Origin: Pelomonas sp. Root1217
Lineage (GTDB): Bacteria > Pseudomonadota > Gammaproteobacteria > Burkholderiales > Burkholderiaceae_C
Assembly: GCF_001425705.1 (NCBI RefSeq)
Contig: NZ_LMDC01000029.1
Coordinates: 62,001-126,000 of the forward strand
DNA length: 64,000 nt
Direction of reading: 5' to 3'
Shown here: piece by piece, positions 23,854 to 31,975 of the stretch
Layout: each line of letters begins with the position of its first letter
Position numbering within the stretch: position 1 is the first letter of the stretch
Made by a program: the position numbers and the translations under genes
The notes under the pieces: generated by a model
Told to the model about the DNA's origin: nothing
Seen by the model: only the letters and a program-made list of their open reading frames with translations
The model's database searches: none

Positions 23854-25317
23854 TCAAGCTGTGCCGCCGACGGTGAGCCCCTCAATGCGCAACGTCGGCT
23901 GCCCCACACCCACCGGCACGCTCTGGCCTTCCTTGCCGCAGACACCCACGCCGGTGTCCAGCGCCATGTCGTTGCCGATCATGCTGACGCGGGTCAGCGC
24001 GTCGGGGCCGTTGCCGATGATGGTGGCGCCCTTGACGGGGTACTGGATCTTGCCGTTCTCGACCCAGTAGGCCTCGCTCGCCGAGAACACGAACTTGCCG
24101 CTGGTAATGTCGACCTGGCCGCCGCCGAAGTTGGTGGCGTACAGGCCCTTCTTGATGGAGGCGACGATCTCCTTCGGGTCGTCCTTGCCGCCCAGCATGT
24201 AGGTGTTGGTCATGCGCGGCATGGGCACGTGGGCATAGCTTTCGCGACGGCCGTTGCCGGTGGGGGCGACCTTCATCAGCCGCGCGTTCATCGCGTCCTG
24301 GATATAGCCCTTCAGGATGCCGTCCTCGATCAGCACATTGCGCTGGCTGGCGCAGCCCTCGTCGTCGACGTTCAGCGAGCCGCGGCGGTCGGGGATGGTG
24401 CCATCGTCCAGCACCGTCACGCCCTTGGACGCCACGCGCTGGCCGATGCGGCCGGCAAAGGCGCTCGATCCTTTGCGGTTGAAGTCGCCTTCCAGGCCGT
24501 GGCCGACGGCCTCGTGCAGCAACACGCCTGGCCAACCCGGGCCGACGACGACGACCATCTCACCGGCGGGCGCCGGGCGGCTTTCCAGGTTCGTCAACGC
24601 GGCGTGCACGGCCTGCTCGACATAGCTGGCGATCATCTCGTCGGTGAAATAGGCCAGGCCGAAGCGCCCGCCACCGCCGCCCGAGCCCACCTCGCGGCGG
24701 CCGTTCCTCTCGGCGATCACCGTGATGGACAGGCGCACCAGCGGGCGCACGTCCGCGGCCAATGTGCCGTCGGCGCGGGCGATCAGCACGACCTCGTGCT
24801 CGGCGGCCAGGCCGGCCATGACCTGGGCCACGCGCGGGTCCCTGGCGCGGGCCATCTTCTCGGTGCGCTCCAGCAGCGCCACCTTGGCGGCGCTGTCCAG
24901 ACTGGCGATGGGATCGGTCACGCCGTACAGCTCGCGGCTGCCGGCCACGCGGCTTTGGCTCGGCACCTTGACCTTCTTGCTCTGGCCAGCTGCAGCAATC
25001 GTGCGCACGGTGCGCGCGGCGTCCAGCAGCGAATCGAGCGAGATGTCGTCCGAGTAGGCGAACGCCGTCTTCTCGCCGGCCACGGCGCGCACGCCCACGC
25101 CCTGGTCGATGCTGAAGGAACCGCTCTTGACGATGCCCTCCTCCAGGCTCCAGCCCTCGGCGCGCGTGGTCTGGAAATAGAGGTCGGCGTCATCGACGCG
25201 ATGCTCGGTGATGAGGCGCAGCGCCTGCGAGAGCGAGGCCTCGGTCAGGCCGAAGGGCTCCAGCAGTTGCGAGCGGGCGGTGGCCAAGCGGGCCAGGGTG
25301 GGTTCGACGGCGATCAT
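23854..25317 (-). CDS. tldD: metalloprotease TldD
   Basis: 487 residues, the full usual length. Zinc motif HEAVGHGLEGD is present (the HExxxH of the TldD/PmbA family), followed by NRKGSSAFAG and DDGTIPDRRGS, and the C-terminal GGGQVDITSGKFVFSASEAY. TldD works with PmbA (TldE) to degrade unfolded peptides and to mature modified peptides such as microcin B17. No tldE is in this window. It reads away from the plus-strand small gene at 25453. Confidence 0.95.
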   Translation of the reverse strand: MIAVEPTLARLATARSQLLEPFGLTEASLSQALRLITEHRVDDADLYFQTTRAEGWSLEEGIVKSGSFSIDQGVGVRAVAGEKTAFAYSDDISLDSLLDAARTVRTIAAAGQSKKVKVPSQSRVAGSRELYGVTDPIASLDSAAKVALLERTEKMARARDPRVAQVMAGLAAEHEVVLIARADGTLAADVRPLVRLSITVIAERNGRREVGSGGGGGRFGLAYFTDEMIASYVEQAVHAALTNLESRPAPAGEMVVVVGPGWPGVLLHEAVGHGLEGDFNRKGSSAFAGRIGQRVASKGVTVLDDGTIPDRRGSLNVDDEGCASQRNVLIEDGILKGYIQDAMNARLMKVAPTGNGRRESYAHVPMPRMTNTYMLGGKDDPKEIVASIKKGLYATNFGGGQVDITSGKFVFSASEAYWVENGKIQYPVKGATIIGNGPDALTRVSMIGNDMALDTGVGVCGKEGQSVPVGVGQPTLRIEGLTVGGTA

Positions 25318-25452
25318 GGCTTGATTCTAGGAAGTCGGGCGTCAGGCATTGGAAGACATGGACATCCTTCTTTACCGGCAAGGTGTCAGCCGCGCGGAAA
25401 AAGGCGTCGTTGTGGACTGGCCTTGCAACCCGACATCCTCAAGGAGCCCCCG

Positions 25453-25779
25453 ATGAAGACCTTTCACAAAGCCCTGATCGCCCTGCTGACCCTGGCCGGC
25501 GCCAGCGCCTTCGCCCAGACGGCCGGCACTCACACGCCGCGCATCGACCAGCGCGAGGCCAACCAGCAGGCCCGCATCGCCCAGGGCGCCGCCAGCGGCA
25601 GCCTGACGGCCCATGAGACCCAGCGCCTGGAGAAGGAGCAGGCCCGCGTCGACCACGCCGAGACCAAGGCCAAGGCGGACGGCACCGTCACCGCCAAGGA
25701 ACGCCGCCGCCTGACCGCCATGCAGGACGGCGCCAGCCGCGACATCCACCGCAAGAAGCACAACGCTCGCGGCCAGTGA
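25453..25779 (+). CDS. small secreted helical protein with an internal duplication
   Basis: 108 residues after AAGGAG and ATG at 25453. Signal peptide LIALLTLAGASAFAQ. The mature chain contains two related helical segments: ARIAQGAASGSLTAHETQRLEKEQ and a second with KADGTVTAKERRRLTAMQD, each with a Gly-rich turn, Leu/Val-Thr-Ala and Glu-x-x-Arg-Leu. It ends in a basic HRKKHNARGQ tail. The pattern loosely resembles EF-hand-like turn plus helix, but the Ca-ligating set is incomplete. I do not recognise a named family. It stands alone, with tldD divergent. Confidence 0.75.
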   Translation: MKTFHKALIALLTLAGASAFAQTAGTHTPRIDQREANQQARIAQGAASGSLTAHETQRLEKEQARVDHAETKAKADGTVTAKERRRLTAMQDGASRDIHRKKHNARGQ

Positions 25780-25868
25780 CGCATTGCAGCCGCGCGTCGA
25801 GTCAGATGACCCGTGCATTACGGCTGCTAACAAATCCATCTCTGGCAATGCCTTGCTAGGGATGGCCG

Positions 25869-25885
25869 CCGGGGCGAGGCCCCGG
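25869..25885. other. GC hairpin before the PEP-CTERM gene
   Basis: CCGGGGC-GAG-GCCCCGG, seven perfect pairs and a 3-base loop, midway between the small secreted protein gene and the dehydrogenase-like gene. There is no T-run after it, so it may act as a weak terminator for the first or a leader structure for the second. Confidence 0.4.
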
Positions 25886-25928
25886 ACAGCATGCGGCGTA
25901 TCCGTCCTTCACGGAATTGGAGCGCCGC

Positions 25929-27116
25929 ATGAAGCTTTTTCCGCTTGCCACGCTGGCCCTGGCCGCTGCTGCCAGCCCGGCCTTCGCCGCCACTTTGGTC
26001 GGCTCGGGCTATGAGCAACCCGTCTTCCTGACCGCCCCCACCGGCGATTCGCGTCTCTTCATCGTCGAAAAGACCGGCCGCATCAAGGTGCAGGACAGCG
26101 GCGGCGCGGTGTCCACCTGGCTGAACCTGTCGGGCCAGGTCGATACCGCCGGTGAGCGCGGCCTGCTGGGCCTGGCCTTCGACCCCGCCTTCTCGACCAA
26201 CGGCCGCTTCTATGTCGACTACATCGACAAGACGACGCTGAACACCGTCGTCGCGAGCTACACGGTCAATGGCTCGGGTGCCGTGGACCTCGCCAGTGCC
26301 AAGACGGTCATCACGGTGGCCCAGCCGGCTGGGCGCAGCAACCACAAGGCCGGCTGGATCGGCTTCAGTGCCGCCGATCCTGGCCACCTCTACGTGGCGA
26401 CAGGTGACGGCGGCAGCGGCAACGACCCTGACAACAACGCCCAGAACCTCAACAGCAACCTCGGCAAGCTGCTGCGCATCACGCCCAACGCCGCCGGCGG
26501 CTACACGGTGCCAACGGACAACCCCTTTGTCGGTGTGGCCGGCAATGATGAGATCTGGGCCTATGGCCTGCGCAACCCCTACCGCAACAGCTTCGACCGC
26601 CAGACGGGCGACCTGTGGATCGGCGACGTGGGCCAAGGCGCACGCGAAGAGGTGGATTTCGCGTCCGCCGCGTCGGGCCTGGGCCGGGGCGCCAACTACG
26701 GCTGGCGGGTGCGCGAAGGCACGATCGCCACACCCGGGATCAGCGACCCCACGCCGCCCAACCTGACCGAGCCGATCTACGACTACGGCCGCGCCAACGG
26801 CGATGCCACCGTCATCGGCGGCTATGTCTACCGCGGCGGCGCGGACGCCAGCCTCGAGGGCAAATACGTCTTCGGCGACTACATCTCCGGCCGCATCTGG
26901 ACGCTGAACGGCGGCACTGCGACGCCACTGGCCTCGCCCTTCGGCGGCTCCACGCTGACCAGCTTCGGCGAAGGCGGCAATGGCGCCCTCTACGGCGTCG
27001 GCATCGACGGCAATATCTATCTGCTCGCTGCCGCCGTGCCCGAGCCCGCCCCCGCCCTGCTGCTGGCCCTGGGCCTGGCGGCAGGCAGCCTTTTCACTCG
27101 TCGCCGCCGCGCTTGA
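25929..27116 (+). CDS. PQQ-type glucose/sorbosone dehydrogenase-like beta-propeller with PEP-CTERM anchor
   Basis: 395 residues from the ATG at 25929, preceded by GGAG. The signal peptide ends SPAFA. Propeller motifs of soluble aldose dehydrogenase type: GERGLLGLAFDPAF, LYVATGDGGSGNDPDNNAQN, LGKLLRITP, YGLRNPYRNSFD and GDLWIGDVGQGAREEVD. The C-terminus AVPEPAPALLLALGL plus a TRRRR tail is a PEP-CTERM signal, so the protein should be processed by an exosortase and retained at the surface or in the exopolymer. No exosortase is in the window. The 3' end overlaps rsmI (convergent) by 23 bp. Substrate is probably a sugar or sugar polymer end, not proven. Confidence 0.88.
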   Translation: MKLFPLATLALAAAASPAFAATLVGSGYEQPVFLTAPTGDSRLFIVEKTGRIKVQDSGGAVSTWLNLSGQVDTAGERGLLGLAFDPAFSTNGRFYVDYIDKTTLNTVVASYTVNGSGAVDLASAKTVITVAQPAGRSNHKAGWIGFSAADPGHLYVATGDGGSGNDPDNNAQNLNSNLGKLLRITPNAAGGYTVPTDNPFVGVAGNDEIWAYGLRNPYRNSFDRQTGDLWIGDVGQGAREEVDFASAASGLGRGANYGWRVREGTIATPGISDPTPPNLTEPIYDYGRANGDATVIGGYVYRGGADASLEGKYVFGDYISGRIWTLNGGTATPLASPFGGSTLTSFGEGGNGALYGVGIDGNIYLLAAAVPEPAPALLLALGLAAGSLFTRRRRA

Positions 27117-28014
27117 GAGCCAGGCCGGCGTCGTAGAGGCGGTTGCGCGGCGCGCCGCTGATCTGGGCCGCCAGCGCCACGGCCTGCTTCAGCGGCAACT
27201 CGGCGGCGAGCAGGGCCAGCACGCGCAAGACTTCGGCGGGCAGTTCGTCGCCCGCCGCAGCCTGCGGCGCCAACGCGTGCAGCACGAGGACAAACTCGCC
27301 GCGCTGGCGCTGGGCATCGGCTGCAAGCCAGGCCGGCAGCGCCGCGGCCTGCGCGGTGTGGATGCTTTCGAACTGCTTGGTCAGCTCGCGGCAGACCGTC
27401 ACGCGCCGCGTCGGGGCCAGCTCGGCCAGCAGCGCAATCAGTTCGACGATCCGGTGCGGCGCCTCGAACACGACCTGGCTTTGCCCCTCGATGGCCAGCA
27501 CCGCTTGCAGCGCTGTGCGGCGTTCGCCGGCCTTGGTGGGCAGGAATCCGGCAAAGGCAAAGCCCCGGGCTGCCGTATCGCCGGCCACGCTGAGGGCCGT
27601 CACCGCGCTGCTCGGCCCAGGCAGGGGCAGCACGCGGTAGCCGGCTGCGACGACCTCCTGCACGAGCACGGCGCCGGGGTCGGAGATGGCCGGCGTGCCG
27701 GCGTCCGACGCATAGGCCACCCGCTCGCCGGCAGCCAGCCGCGCGAGAACGGTGGCGCTGGCCTCCCGCTCGTTGTGCTGATGCAGGGCGATCAGTGGCT
27801 TGTGCAGGCCCAGATGGCGCAGCAGGCCGCCGCCTTGGCGCGTGTCCTCGCAGGCCAGCGCATCGACCAGGCTCAAGGCATGGATGGCGCGCAAGGACAT
27901 GTCGGCAAGATTGCCGATCGGCGTCGCGACGAGATAGAGCGTGGCGGCCGGATACTGCTGGCCGCCGGCCGCGGCTTGCGCGGCCTGGCGAAGCACAGAG
28001 GCATCAATGTTCAA
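27094..28014 (-). CDS. rsmI: 16S rRNA (cytidine-1402-2'-O)-methyltransferase RsmI
   Basis: 306 residues. SAM-binding tetrapyrrole-methylase fold: LYLVATPIGNLADMS, ACEDTRQGGGLL, SDAGTPAISDPGAVLV, and LPGPSSAVTALSVAG. It methylates the 2'-OH of C1402 in the ribosomal P site. The frame starts at TTG 28014 and the divergent yraN starts at 28007, so the two 5' ends overlap by a few bases. The order rsmI-yraN-diaA-dolP is conserved in Proteobacteria; here lpoA, which follows rsmI in E. coli, is absent. Confidence 0.92.
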   Translation of the reverse strand: MNIDASVLRQAAQAAAGGQQYPAATLYLVATPIGNLADMSLRAIHALSLVDALACEDTRQGGGLLRHLGLHKPLIALHQHNEREASATVLARLAAGERVAYASDAGTPAISDPGAVLVQEVVAAGYRVLPLPGPSSAVTALSVAGDTAARGFAFAGFLPTKAGERRTALQAVLAIEGQSQVVFEAPHRIVELIALLAELAPTRRVTVCRELTKQFESIHTAQAAALPAWLAADAQRQRGEFVLVLHALAPQAAAGDELPAEVLRVLALLAAELPLKQAVALAAQISGAPRNRLYDAGLALKRGGDE

Positions 28015-28399
28015 GTGGGGCTCTCGTTCAAAACCTGACCGGGCCGGGATCGGCCTGGCGGGCGAGGACGCGGCGCTTGCACATCTGCAGCGCGCCGGCC
28101 TGCGCCTGGTGGAGAGGAATTATCGAGTCGGCGGCGGCCCCAACCGCCATGCCGGCGAAGTCGACCTGATCCTGCTCGACCGCGACGGCACCCTGGTCTT
28201 CGTCGAAGTGCGGGCAAGGGCGAGCGATTCGCATGGCGGCGCGGCCGCCAGCGTGACGGCCAGGAAGCAGCAGCGCCTGATCTACGCCGCCCAGCACTAC
28301 CTGCTGCGCCACGCCAGCCCACCGCCCTGCCGTTTCGACGTCGTCGCCATCGACGGTGCCGAACTCAACTGGTTACAGGGAGCTTTCGACGCTGTCTGA
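28007..28399 (+). CDS. yraN: YraN family (UPF0102) protein
   Basis: 130 residues from the ATG at 28007. Family features: GLAGEDAALAHLQRAGLRLVERNYR, HAGEVDLILLDRDGTLVFVEVRAR (the restriction-endonuclease-like core E-x-D...E-V-(R/K)) and CRFDVVAID. It is predicted to have a nuclease-like fold; its role is poorly defined. It overlaps the start of rsmI on the other strand and is followed by diaA after 16 bp. Confidence 0.9.
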   Translation: MFKWGSRSKPDRAGIGLAGEDAALAHLQRAGLRLVERNYRVGGGPNRHAGEVDLILLDRDGTLVFVEVRARASDSHGGAAASVTARKQQRLIYAAQHYLLRHASPPPCRFDVVAIDGAELNWLQGAFDAV

Positions 28400-28415
28400 C
28401 TATGATCCGCGGCGC

Positions 28416-28994
28416 ATGATTGAACAACGCATCCAGCAGCAATTCTTCGAGAGCGCAGACCTGCTCTACCAAGCCGCCGAGCAACTGGCGCGGCCCCTGG
28501 CGATGGCCGCGCAGATGGTGGTGGACGCCGTCACGGGCGGCAGCCGCATCCTTTGTGCCGGCCAAGGCCTGGCCAGCATGGACGCCGACTATCTGGCCGC
28601 TCGCCTGGCCGGCCGCTTCGAGCAGGAGAGGCCTGGCCTGGCCGCCTGGAGCCTGTCCGCCCAGGCCCGCGACGCCGCCGGCGTGGACCTGGCGCGCCTG
28701 CTGCAGGCCCATGGCCACCCGGGCGACGTCCTCGTCATGATCGAACCCCTGCGCGAGCAGCGCGACGCCTGGCAGTCCGCCGTGGCCGTGGCCCATGCGC
28801 AGGAGATGAGCATCATCGCGTTGACCGCCCAGCCACCCGGCGCCGCCGACGAATGGCGCGGCCTGCTGCTGGACACCGATATCCAGATCCGCGTCAGCCA
28901 CGGCCGCGAGCCGCGCGTTGTGGAAGCCCAGCGCGTGCTGCTGCATGCGCTGGTCGACGCCGTCGACCTGCAACTGCTCGGCAGCGACGAATAA
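28416..28994 (+). CDS. diaA: SIS-domain protein, DiaA/GmhA-like
   Basis: 192 residues from the ATG at 28416 (MIEQRIQQQFFESADLLY). The SIS core is seen in SRILCAGQGLASMDADYLAARLAGRFEQERPGL split by the expected loop and in HPGDVLVMIEPL. The genomic slot between yraN and dolP is that of diaA, the DnaA-binding tetramer that promotes replication initiation in E. coli; by sequence a phosphoheptose-isomerase-like enzyme cannot be excluded. Ser-rich ligand residues typical of active GmhA (for example GNGGSA) are replaced by AGQGLAS, which favours a non-catalytic DiaA-like role. Confidence 0.83.
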   Translation: MIEQRIQQQFFESADLLYQAAEQLARPLAMAAQMVVDAVTGGSRILCAGQGLASMDADYLAARLAGRFEQERPGLAAWSLSAQARDAAGVDLARLLQAHGHPGDVLVMIEPLREQRDAWQSAVAVAHAQEMSIIALTAQPPGAADEWRGLLLDTDIQIRVSHGREPRVVEAQRVLLHALVDAVDLQLLGSDE

Positions 28995-29013
28995 CCCTTT
29001 CGATGGAAGCTAG

Positions 29014-29625
29014 ATGAAAAAACTCACCCTGACCCTGGCCGCCGCCATCCTCGCCAGCACGCTCGCCACCGGTTGCGCACCGCTGCTGATCGGCGGCGCG
29101 ATGGTGGGTGGCGTCAGCGTCGCCACCGACCGCCGCACCTCAGCCACCCAGCTCGAGGACGAGACCATCGAGATCAAGGCCGGTTCTCGCATCCGCGAGC
29201 AGCTGGGCGACAAGGTGCACATCAACGTCAACAGCTACAACCGCGTCGCGCTGATCACCGGTGAAGCGCGCACCGACGCCGACCGGGCCGAGGTGGAGCG
29301 CATCGTCGCGGGTGTCGAGAACGTCACCAAGGTCCTGAACGAGAGCGCGGTCACGATGCACAGTGCGCTCAGCGGCCGTTCCAACGACGTCGTCATCCAG
29401 GGCAAGGTGAAGGCCTCGTTCATCGACGCGCGCGACCTGTTGAGCAATGCCTTCTACGTTGTCGTCGAACGCGGCGAGGTCTTCCTGATGGGCCGCGTGA
29501 CCGAACGCGAGGCCCATCGCGCCAGCGAGATCGCGCGCCAGGTCGGCGGCGTCAAGAAGGTCGTGCGTGCCTTCGAGATCATCAGCGAGGACGAACTCGC
29601 TCGTTTGACGCCCAAGAAGTCGTGA
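29014..29625 (+). CDS. dolP: BON-domain outer-membrane lipoprotein DolP (YraP)
   Basis: 203 residues with lipobox ATGC (Cys21) after MKKLTLTLAAAILAS. Two BON domains follow: one with VHINVNSYNRVALITGEART and one with YVVVERGEVFLMGRVTERE. In E. coli DolP supports outer-membrane integrity and BAM function. It is the last gene of the rsmI-associated cluster, 19 bp after diaA, and is followed by a hairpin-rich gap. Confidence 0.92.
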   Translation: MKKLTLTLAAAILASTLATGCAPLLIGGAMVGGVSVATDRRTSATQLEDETIEIKAGSRIREQLGDKVHINVNSYNRVALITGEARTDADRAEVERIVAGVENVTKVLNESAVTMHSALSGRSNDVVIQGKVKASFIDARDLLSNAFYVVVERGEVFLMGRVTEREAHRASEIARQVGGVKKVVRAFEIISEDELARLTPKKS

Positions 29626-29631
29626 TTTCGG

Positions 29632-29810
29632 CTTGGAATCAAGCGCGGCGACGGGCCGCCCCTAGTCGCGCTTGAGCCGATGTGCGAGGGGGCCACGCCC
29701 GCTCGCATCGGCGTCCCCTCGGGGGCTGAGGCCGGACACATTGCGCCCAGTGGGGGCGATGTGCCTGCCGAAGGGCTGCGGCACATGCCGCAGCGCGGTC
29801 TGCAAGACCG
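29632..29810. other. hairpin-rich intergenic region between dolP and a convergent gene
   Basis: I see no convincing gene here. Several stems are readable: GCTTG-GAAT-CAAGC near 29634-29647, an imperfect stem pairing CCGATGTGCGAG (29677-29688) with CTCGCATCGG (29702-29711), a perfect 9-bp stem GCTGCGGCA / TGCCGCAGC at 29775-29794 with a 2-base centre, and CGGTCT-GCA-AGACCG at 29796-29810. None has a T-run. It may be a bidirectional terminator region, a small RNA or a diverged repeat element. Confidence 0.45.
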
Positions 29811-29844
29811 ACCAGCGCCTCAGCGCTGGGCGAGGGGCCAACCC

Positions 29845-30735
29845 TCACAACCGCTTGATCAAGCTGGACGTGTCCCAGCGACTTCCGCCCATGGATTGCA
29901 CGTCCGCGTAGAACTGGTCCACCAGCGCCGTCAGCGGCAGGCGTGAACCATTGCGGCGCGCCTCGTCCAGCACGAGGCCCAAATCCTTGCGCATCCAGTC
30001 GACCGCGAAGCCGAAGTCGAACTTGCCTTCGACCATGGTCTTGCCGCGGTTGTCCATCTGCCAGCTCTGGGCCGCACCCTTGCCAATGACCTCCAGTACC
30101 TGAGCCATGTCCAGGCCCGCGTTCTGGCCGAAGCGCACGGCCTCGGACAGGCCCTGTACGACACCGGCGATGCAGATCTGGTTGACCATCTTGGCAAGCT
30201 GCCCTGAGCCCGGGCCGCCGAGCAAGGTCACGGCCTTGGCAAAGGCCAGTGCGATCGGTTTCACCATGTCAAACGGAGCCACATCGCCGCCGCACATGAC
30301 GGTCAGCACGCCGTTGACGGCACCGGCCTGGCCGCCCGAAACCGGGGCATCGATGAAGGCCACACCACGCTGGGCCGCTGCTGCATGCAGCTCGCGAGCC
30401 ACGGCCGCCGAGGCGGTGGTGTGGTCCACGAAGATGGCCCCCGAGGTCATGCCGGCCAGCGCACCGGCGTCGCCGAGGACGACGGAGCGCAGGTCGTTGT
30501 CGTTGCCAACGCAACAGAACACGAACTCGGCGCCCTGCACGGCTTCGGCGGGCGTGGCCGCAAAGCTGCCGCCGTACTCCCTTGTCCAGGCCTCGGCCTT
30601 GGCTGTCGTGCGGTTGTACACAGTGACCTGATGGCCGGCACGCGCCAGATGGCCGGCCATCGGGTGGCCCATGACGCCCAGGCCCAGGAAGGCGACGCGG
30701 CGGGGAGGAACGGGATCGTAGCTGCGGGTGGTCAT
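29845..30735 (-). CDS. NAD(P)-dependent beta-hydroxyacid dehydrogenase (3-hydroxyisobutyrate dehydrogenase family)
   Basis: 296 residues from the ATG at 30735; a TTG six bases earlier is less likely. Rossmann motif AFLGLGVMGHPMAGHL, substrate motif FIDAPVSGGQAGAVNGVLTVMCGG, catalytic Lys in GQLAKMVNQI, and DWMRKDLGLVLDEA late. Candidates are 3-hydroxyisobutyrate, tartronate semialdehyde or glyoxylate/succinic-semialdehyde reductases. It is 10 bp downstream of pilU on the same strand, apparently cotranscribed, without a functional link that I can name. Confidence 0.88.
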   Translation of the reverse strand: MTTRSYDPVPPRRVAFLGLGVMGHPMAGHLARAGHQVTVYNRTTAKAEAWTREYGGSFAATPAEAVQGAEFVFCCVGNDNDLRSVVLGDAGALAGMTSGAIFVDHTTASAAVARELHAAAAQRGVAFIDAPVSGGQAGAVNGVLTVMCGGDVAPFDMVKPIALAFAKAVTLLGGPGSGQLAKMVNQICIAGVVQGLSEAVRFGQNAGLDMAQVLEVIGKGAAQSWQMDNRGKTMVEGKFDFGFAVDWMRKDLGLVLDEARRNGSRLPLTALVDQFYADVQSMGGSRWDTSSLIKRL

Positions 30736-30745
30736 GAGCAATGGG

Positions 30746-31882
30746 TCAAAGAATCGTCAGATGTTCGGTGCCGCTGGACAGGTCGCCACTGCGGGCGCGC
30801 TCGCTGTTGAGCTTGATCTGCAGGCGCAGGTCGTTGACCGAATCGGCATTGCGCAGCGCGTCTTCGTAGGTGACCTTGCCGGCCTCGTAGAGATCGAACA
30901 GCGACTGGTCGAAAGTCTGCATGCCCTGCTCGCGGGAGCGCTTCATCAGCTCCTTGATCTCTGTGATCTCGCCCTTGAAGATCAGGTCGGAGATCAGCGG
31001 CGAATTCAGCAGGATCTCGACTGCGGCAACGCGGCCCTTGCCTTCGCGGCGCGGCAGCAGGCGCTGGCTGATCAGCGCGCGCAGGTTCAGCGACAGGTCC
31101 ATCAGCAGCTGCTGGCGGCGGTCTTCGGGGAAGAAGTTGATGATGCGGTCCAGCGCCTGGTTGGCGCTGTTGGCGTGCAGCGTGGCCATGCACAGGTGGC
31201 CGGTCTCGGCGAAGGCCACCGCATGCTCCATGGTCTCGCGGTCACGCAGCTCGCCCATCAGGATGACGTCGGGCGCTTGGCGCAGCGAGTTCTTCAGCGC
31301 GGCTTCCCAGCTGTCGGTGTCCAGGCCCAGCTCGCGCTGGGTGACGATGCAGTTCTTGTGCGGGTGCACGAACTCGATCGGGTCCTCGATGGTCACGATG
31401 TGGCCGTAGGTCGTTTCGTTGCGCTCGTCGATCATGGCGGCGAGAGACGTGCTCTTGCCCGAACCGGTGGCGCCCACGACGATGACCAGGCCGCGCTTGT
31501 GCTGCACCACCTCGCGCAGGATGACGGGCAAGTCCAGCGACTGGATGGTGGGCAGCGTCGACGGAATCGTCCGCAACACCAGGCCGACCTGGCCCTGCTG
31601 CAGGAAGGCGTTCACACGAAAGCGCCCGATGCCATGTGGCGAGATCGCGAAATTGCACTCCTTGCTACGCTCGAACTCGGCCGCCTGCTTGTCGTTCATG
31701 ATGGCCCGCGCCAGCTGCAGCGTGTGCTGACCGGTCAGGGGCTGGGGCGACACCTTGGTCAGCTTGCCGTCCACCTTGATCGCCGGCGGGAACTCGGCCG
31801 TCAGGAAGAGGTCGGAGCCCTTGCGCGACAGCATCAGCCGCAACAGGTCGTTGATGAACTTGGATGCCTGGTCGCGTTCCAT
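30746..31882 (-). CDS. pilU: type IV pilus retraction accessory ATPase PilU
   Basis: 378 residues from the ATG at 31882 (MERDQASKFINDLL). Walker A GATGSGKSTS, Asp box IVTIEDPIEFVHPHK, Walker B ILMGELRD, and His-box ATLHANSANQ. It lacks the AIRNLIRE motif of PilT (it has LISDLIFKGE), which identifies it as PilU. It assists PilT in pilus retraction at the inner-membrane base. Two strong hairpins lie between pilT and this gene. Confidence 0.95.
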   Translation of the reverse strand: MERDQASKFINDLLRLMLSRKGSDLFLTAEFPPAIKVDGKLTKVSPQPLTGQHTLQLARAIMNDKQAAEFERSKECNFAISPHGIGRFRVNAFLQQGQVGLVLRTIPSTLPTIQSLDLPVILREVVQHKRGLVIVVGATGSGKSTSLAAMIDERNETTYGHIVTIEDPIEFVHPHKNCIVTQRELGLDTDSWEAALKNSLRQAPDVILMGELRDRETMEHAVAFAETGHLCMATLHANSANQALDRIINFFPEDRRQQLLMDLSLNLRALISQRLLPRREGKGRVAAVEILLNSPLISDLIFKGEITEIKELMKRSREQGMQTFDQSLFDLYEAGKVTYEDALRNADSVNDLRLQIKLNSERARSGDLSSGTEHLTIL

Positions 31883-31912
31883 GAATGGCTTTCTGTGTGT
31901 GCGGCGTTTTGC

Positions 31913-31944
31913 CGTCACTCACGTGGCGAGCCACATGAGTGACG
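31913..31944 (-). repeat. strong hairpin in the pilT-pilU gap (proximal to pilU)
   Basis: CGTCACTCACGTGG (31913-31926) pairs with CCACATGAGTGACG (31931-31944): 13 of 14 pairs, loop CGAG. It directly abuts the hairpin at 31947-31975. There is no U-tract on the minus strand; the pilU ATG follows about 30 bases later. Confidence 0.75.
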
Positions 31945-31946
31945 TC

Positions 31947-31975
31947 AAATTTCCCGGGACTAGCCCGGGAAATTT
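31947..31975 (-). repeat. perfect 12-bp inverted repeat spanning the pilT stop codon
   Basis: AAATTTCCCGGG (31947-31958) and CCCGGGAAATTT (31964-31975) pair perfectly over a 5-base loop that contains the pilT stop (TAG, 31962-31960). In the pilT-pilU mRNA the stem would include the last pilT codons. It could protect the pilT message from 3' decay or tune pilU expression. Confidence 0.8.

Noticed and set aside
25840-25860. A sigma-54-like CTGGCA...TTGCT before the PEP-CTERM gene
   Set aside because: The GG-to-GC spacing is nine bases, not the ten required for a -24/-12 promoter.
29672-29911. Short frames in the dolP downstream gap
   Set aside because: Composition is driven by hairpins, no homology is recognisable and they overlap the end of the convergent dehydrogenase gene.
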